DNA from: Thermaurantimonas sp046295455
GTDB taxonomy: Bacteria; Bacteroidota; Bacteroidia; Flavobacteriales; Schleiferiaceae
Assembly: GCA_046295455.1 (NCBI GenBank)
Contig: JBKBNI010000001.1
Location: forward strand, 1 to 64,000
Reading direction: 5' to 3'
DNA: 64,000 nucleotides
The position numbers and the translations under genes were made by a program. Position 1 is the first letter of the stretch. Each line of letters starts with the position of its first letter. Under the pieces are notes generated by a model. The model ran no database searches. It was not told the DNA's origin and saw only the letters and a list, made by a program, of their open reading frames with translations. Shown piece by piece: positions 60,448 through 64,000 of this stretch.

Positions 60448-61944
60448 TTATTTCAGAACTTTTCCGAAAGCTTTGCCTAAAAAACTGATGATATCACCCG
60501 CAATCACACCTTCCGGACTGGTCTGATCTTCAAAAGCCAGATCTCCGGCCAAGCCATGAATATACACCCCAAGACGTGCGGCATCAGGCTGCGAATAGCC
60601 CGTTGCCAAAAGCGCCAGTAAAACTCCGGTAAGTACATCTCCTGATCCTGCCGTGGCCATTCCGGCATTTCCGGTACTGTTAAAAAATACATTACCATCG
60701 GAAGTATAGATGCGTGTAAATCTGCCTTTGTACACGATTATACATCCGGACTTTTTAACAAAATCGCGAATGTATTCGTGTTGTTCCATTGGTTTTTTAG
60801 ATCCAAAAAGCCCGGAAGCCTCCCCGGGATGTGGGGTAAGGATGTGGTTGGCTGAAAGCCGGCTGTGCCACCTGTGTATAGATATGAGATTTAAGGCATC
60901 AGCGTCTAAAACTACAGGCAGATCGTACTCCAGTATCAAATCCAATAAGGCTGCAGCCTCTTCAGTGGTTCCTAAACCCGGTCCTATCGCCATAGCATCG
61001 GGCTCTACAGCAGATATGACTTCAGAAATATCTTCCCGATTTAAGTCAATCCCAATAACCTCCGGCCTCGCTGAAGCAATCGCAGTAAGTGCTCTGGCTC
61101 CACATGCGGTGTAGAGCAATCCTATGCCTGACCTCAGAGCCGCTTCAGCAGACAATATAGCAGCACCCGAAGTACGCCCTATCCCACCGACCAGAAGACC
61201 TTTGCCAGCCTGCCCCTTATGTATCCAGGGATTCCTCGGTTTGTACAGTTTGATCACATCCTGTTTTTGCATCAGATGATGGGGTGTATCCAATTGTCCT
61301 ATGAAGTGCGGATGCAGTCCGATATCGGCTATCCGAAGTTCTCCAGCAAGTGGACCAGTAGGCATCATCAGAAATGCAAGCTTAGGAAATTGAAATGTAA
61401 TGGTGCAATCTACCGGCAAGATGCTTTCCGGGTCATTTGCATCATTGTTATCTGCAAACATGCCAGAAGGTATATCCACCGCTATTTTTGGATTAGGATA
61501 ACATTTTAAATAACGCACTACTTCTGAAGCCAGGCCATTAAGGGGACGTGACAGACCGGTTCCAAAGAGGGCATCAATGATTACAGCATCCGCCTGAATG
61601 ATAATGTCCTCCGGTTTTTCAACCATATTGATGACCAATCCTTGATCTCTCCCGCGTTTTTGATTGAGCAGATTGTCTTCAGAATACCGCTCTGCACAAA
61701 GCAGATATACCGATACTTTGTGAAAATTGGCAAGGATACGTGCAATGACCAATCCATCCCCTCCGTTATTTCCCGGGCCGCATATTACAGCCACCGGCTT
61801 CTGATATTCGTAGTAGTCTGATTCTAAGTATTTTTGAGCCCATGCATGTGCAGCCCTCTCCATGAGATTCTCCGATGAAATGGGCTCTTGTAATATGGTA
61901 TATTGATCAGCTTCTCTGATTTGCTCTGCGGATAATATCTTCAT
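60448..61944 (-). CDS. nnr: bifunctional NAD(P)H-hydrate epimerase / ADP-dependent dehydratase
   Basis: 498 residues with two domains. The N-terminal YjeF_N epimerase (residues 1-215) has VICGPGNNGGDGLVIARIL, ALFGTGLSRPLNG and AVDIPSGMF. The C-terminal dehydratase (residues 225-498) has GKGLLVGGIGRTSGAAILSA, ILTPHPGEASGLFG and GNAGMATAGSGDVLTGVLLA with the catalytic Asp. It repairs hydrated NADH and NADPH. The start overlaps coaE by 38 bases. Confidence 0.93.
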   Translation of the reverse strand: MKILSAEQIREADQYTILQEPISSENLMERAAHAWAQKYLESDYYEYQKPVAVICGPGNNGGDGLVIARILANFHKVSVYLLCAERYSEDNLLNQKRGRDQGLVINMVEKPEDIIIQADAVIIDALFGTGLSRPLNGLASEVVRYLKCYPNPKIAVDIPSGMFADNNDANDPESILPVDCTITFQFPKLAFLMMPTGPLAGELRIADIGLHPHFIGQLDTPHHLMQKQDVIKLYKPRNPWIHKGQAGKGLLVGGIGRTSGAAILSAEAALRSGIGLLYTACGARALTAIASARPEVIGIDLNREDISEVISAVEPDAMAIGPGLGTTEEAAALLDLILEYDLPVVLDADALNLISIHRWHSRLSANHILTPHPGEASGLFGSKKPMEQHEYIRDFVKKSGCIIVYKGRFTRIYTSDGNVFFNSTGNAGMATAGSGDVLTGVLLALLATGYSQPDAARLGVYIHGLAGDLAFEDQTSPEGVIAGDIISFLGKAFGKVLK

Positions 61945-62524
61945 GGATGTGTGCGATTTGGTTTATAAGTGAATGTTTTCCATCGTTCAGTACATTGTAG
62001 TCAGAGTGGTATGCCCGCTTATAATCCGGCCATTGTTGTGCTATCCGGCTCTCAACTTCCTGTGCACTCAGGCCGGAACGCTTTATAACCCTTTGAACCC
62101 TCAGCTCTTCCGGCGCCAGAATGTTGACAATCAAATCACAATCCCTGTAACTACCGGCTTCAAACAATATTGCAGCTTCCTTAATGGCATAAGGTGCTGT
62201 CTGTGCGCTCAACCATGACAAAAAGTGCCTCTTAACCGGCGGATGCGTGATTGAATTGAGCAGGGAAAGTTTTTCAGAGTCTGTAAATACACAATCCGAA
62301 ATGTACTTTCGGTTGAGGCCTTTTTCTGTATACGATTTTTTGCCAAAGTGACGTATGATGCTTTTTCGTATTTCCTCGTTAGTATCAATTAGTTTTTTGG
62401 CCACTTCATCCGCTATGTACACGGGTATACCAAAATACTTGAAAATTACAGCAGCTGTGCTTTTTCCGCTTCCCATCCCTCCCGTCAGACCCACACACAG
62501 GGGCAATTTATGTTTCAATTTCAT
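61907..62524 (-). CDS. coaE: dephospho-CoA kinase
   Basis: 205 residues. It phosphorylates dephospho-CoA to finish coenzyme A synthesis. The P-loop is in VGLTGGMGSGKSTAAVIF, with IPVYIADEVAKKLI and KEAAILFEAGSYRDCDLIVN following. Earlier steps of the pathway in this window are panC and panD at 9519-10747. It overlaps the YbbR-like gene by 17 bases at its start and nnr by 38 bases at its end. Confidence 0.95.
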   Translation of the reverse strand: MKLKHKLPLCVGLTGGMGSGKSTAAVIFKYFGIPVYIADEVAKKLIDTNEEIRKSIIRHFGKKSYTEKGLNRKYISDCVFTDSEKLSLLNSITHPPVKRHFLSWLSAQTAPYAIKEAAILFEAGSYRDCDLIVNILAPEELRVQRVIKRSGLSAQEVESRIAQQWPDYKRAYHSDYNVLNDGKHSLINQIAHIHEDIIRRANQRS

Positions 62525-63389
62525 TAATTGACAGTAGTTTTATTCGTCGAATTCTGCTGCACTTCAGAGAATCTGCCACGCTGGCTGAAAAGCGAGGTGG
62601 TTTGTTTTGTGAATGTATTTGGATACATTGATGTACATTTTTTGTAGAATCATCCACAGGTATTTCAATGTAAACAAGTGCATTATAACTTTTTGTGGAT
62701 GTTTTGTAATTAATAACAACAAAATTTGGCTTCCACTGACCAATCTCTACCCTGACTTTTATATCCTGAATGCTTGTTGCTGTACCGTATGGAAGGTATT
62801 CTTTGGCTTTAAATGCAAATTCCTGAAACCGGTAATCCTTTTTGGCCCTTATTTTTCCTAAATTTATAAAAGTGTCATTGTAAGAATTTGTACCTCGAGA
62901 CAAAATTGGTACTGTATCGGGCTCAATGGTCATATTAACCAGCTCAAATGGCTGAGGTACATCCACTAGTAGGCGTACCGGCAAATACTTAACTTCAGAA
63001 TGCCAGGGACTGAACCAGATTGTATCAGGTTCAATGCGTATAATGGTAAAATCAGGTAACAGACTTTGCAGATCATATTTTGAAAGATACCACCGATTGG
63101 TTGGTATGTGAAAATTAAATTGATGAAATTTCACAACAATACTCTTTGGCATTTTTTTTTCAGCCGACGACTTCAAATAAAAAACCTCTGCTTTAAGTTT
63201 TGTAGTGTCTAAGAAATAAATTCTTGGCAACTGATCAATTTGAATAGTCAAATCCGAACCAGGCATTTCATTGCGATCCAGCCTGGTGATAGATACAACT
63301 GCAAGCACTCCTGCAAAAATTAAGAAAAATTCTCTGTGCTTTAACAGATACCTTATTACATTTTGGAAAGAAAATCGTACGTCTTCCAA
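62508..63389 (-). CDS. YbbR-like domain protein
   Basis: 293 residues. One N-terminal transmembrane helix (REFFLIFAGVLAVVSI) leads to a beta-rich region: SEKKMPKSIVVKFHQFNF, VRLLVDVPQPFELVNMTIEPDTVPI, then VRVEIGQWKPNF and YNALVYIEIPVD. The domain pattern (repeated short sandwich) matches YbbR-like proteins, which in Bacteroidota stand directly before coaE. It is inner-membrane anchored with a periplasmic domain. The biochemical role is unknown. Confidence 0.75.
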   Translation of the reverse strand: MEDVRFSFQNVIRYLLKHREFFLIFAGVLAVVSITRLDRNEMPGSDLTIQIDQLPRIYFLDTTKLKAEVFYLKSSAEKKMPKSIVVKFHQFNFHIPTNRWYLSKYDLQSLLPDFTIIRIEPDTIWFSPWHSEVKYLPVRLLVDVPQPFELVNMTIEPDTVPILSRGTNSYNDTFINLGKIRAKKDYRFQEFAFKAKEYLPYGTATSIQDIKVRVEIGQWKPNFVVINYKTSTKSYNALVYIEIPVDDSTKNVHQCIQIHSQNKPPRFSASVADSLKCSRIRRIKLLSINEIET

Positions 63390-63547
63390 CTTTGAATTGG
63401 ATTAATGACACAAATTTCGGATCACAATCCAATAATATGAATCTTTTTAAGATTCATGTAAAATTAATATGGCAATCACAGGCAATAAAGAGTCCCGGAG
63501 ACCTATGTAATATAGCCAATCACAAATTGACGAATGAGTTTTTCCGA

Positions 63548-64000
63548 TCAGTTTCTCAGGGGCTTTCCTGTATTTAGCATGTGCTGAATGCGTTCCAGTG
63601 TCTTACGCTGGGTGCATAAGTGCAAAAATGCTTCACGCTCAAGATCGAGAAGGTATTGTTCGCTGACATTCGTTGGTTCTGAGAGGTCACCACCTGCCAT
63701 GACCCATGCCAGTTTATTGGCCATATGTGCTTCATATTCTGTGGCATATCCTCCCTCGACCATTTGGTGTATTCCGACAGTAAACATACCAAGGGCAGTG
63801 CGGCCAAGAACTTTAAACTTATCGCGCGTAGGCATTACATAGCCGCTCTCAGCAAGGGAGATTGCAAGGTTTTTAGCGTCTGAGATCAGGCGGTTTTTAT
63901 TAAGAGATATTCTGTCGCGTCCTTCGACGAGGAAACCCATTTCAAATGCTTCCGTCGCCGAAGTTGCGACTTTGGCCATAGCTATTTTGTAAAAATTTTC
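63548..64000 (-). CDS. 3-hydroxyacyl-CoA dehydrogenase/enoyl-CoA hydratase (FadB/FadJ-like), N-terminus outside the window
   Basis: The minus-strand frame is open from the window edge (64000) to the stop at 63548, so about 150 C-terminal residues are visible. An internal ATG at 63979 is not the real start, since upstream codons ENFYKIA continue the protein without a stop. Segments ENFYKIAMAKVATSATEAFE, KNRLISDAKNLAISLAES and EREAFLHLCTQRKTLERIQ are typical of the C-terminus of the multifunctional beta-oxidation protein. The full protein would be about 800 residues. Confidence 0.8.
   Translation of the reverse strand, partial: ENFYKIAMAKVATSATEAFEMGFLVEGRDRISLNKNRLISDAKNLAISLAESGYVMPTRDKFKVLGRTALGMFTVGIHQMVEGGYATEYEAHMANKLAWVMAGGDLSEPTNVSEQYLLDLEREAFLHLCTQRKTLERIQHMLNTGKPLRN

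Noticed and set aside
1..64000. CRISPR arrays, prophage or classical defence genes.
   Set aside because: No regularly spaced direct repeats, integrase, capsid, cas, restriction or toxin-antitoxin signatures were seen in any frame I read.

Overview
The window is chromosomal DNA from a member of the Bacteroidota, probably of the Saprospiria/Chitinophagia type. Three large secreted proteins end in type IX secretion (T9SS) sorting domains, and the T9SS sortase PorU and its partner PorV are encoded side by side. Many intergenic regions carry the Bacteroidota -7 promoter element TAnnTTTG, a few with a TTG element 19-22 bases upstream. Gene neighbourhoods are typical of the phylum: panC-panD-flippase divergent from a GT5-domain protein, DUF4270 and glmS; cyoE with cytochrome oxidase subunits, SCO, DUF420 and a small protein; YbbR-like, coaE, nnr. 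Species cannot be named from sequence alone.

Layout. 0-5.2 kb: SulP anion transporter (cut by the window edge), an Omp28/thioredoxin-like T9SS cargo and a biosynthetic arginine decarboxylase. 5.4-12.5 kb: glmS, DUF4270 lipoprotein, GT5-domain protein, panC, panD, flippase-like membrane protein and a short-chain dehydrogenase. 12.5-21.8 kb: a 1050-residue BNR-repeat T9SS cargo, lipA behind an outer-membrane-type protein and a 41-residue lipoprotein, ung, an Omp85-like barrel, trmH, a TPR-like membrane protein and a VTT/DedA protein. 21.8-26.2 kb: cytochrome oxidase and assembly operon. 26.4-35.5 kb: porU-porV, a GlmU-like protein and lon. 35.5-44.1 kb: metG, hemA, an alpha/beta hydrolase, engB, a GH16-like protein, a metallo-beta-lactamase-fold exonuclease and amt. 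44.3-55.8 kb: a broken SIMPL-domain gene, a small membrane protein, a GWxTD lipoprotein, rlmB, two class-V PLP enzymes, lpdA, tRNA-Gln, a conserved unknown protein, DUF2461 and TerC. 55.8-60.4 kb: an accessory segment. 60.4-64 kb: nnr, coaE, YbbR-like and the C-terminus of a fatty-acid oxidation protein.

Most of the window is ordinary core genome, tightly packed with many 1-50 base overlaps that suggest translational coupling. The accessory segment at 55.8-60.4 kb is the most distinctive part. An ECF sigma factor, its RskA-type anti-sigma factor and a secreted protein with four CHRD repeats lie between two decayed IS3-family transposase remnants in the same orientation. A short repeat of the kind seen beside GxxExxY genes lies next to the left remnant. 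The cassette may have been mobile and may now be fixed, with the sigma/anti-sigma pair controlling a surface-exported CHRD protein.

I found no CRISPR array, prophage, rRNA or classical defence system. No obviously new multi-gene system stands out. The leads worth following are the CHRD cassette, several unannotated small proteins (41, 49, 61 and 81 residues), and a C9 tract upstream of amt.
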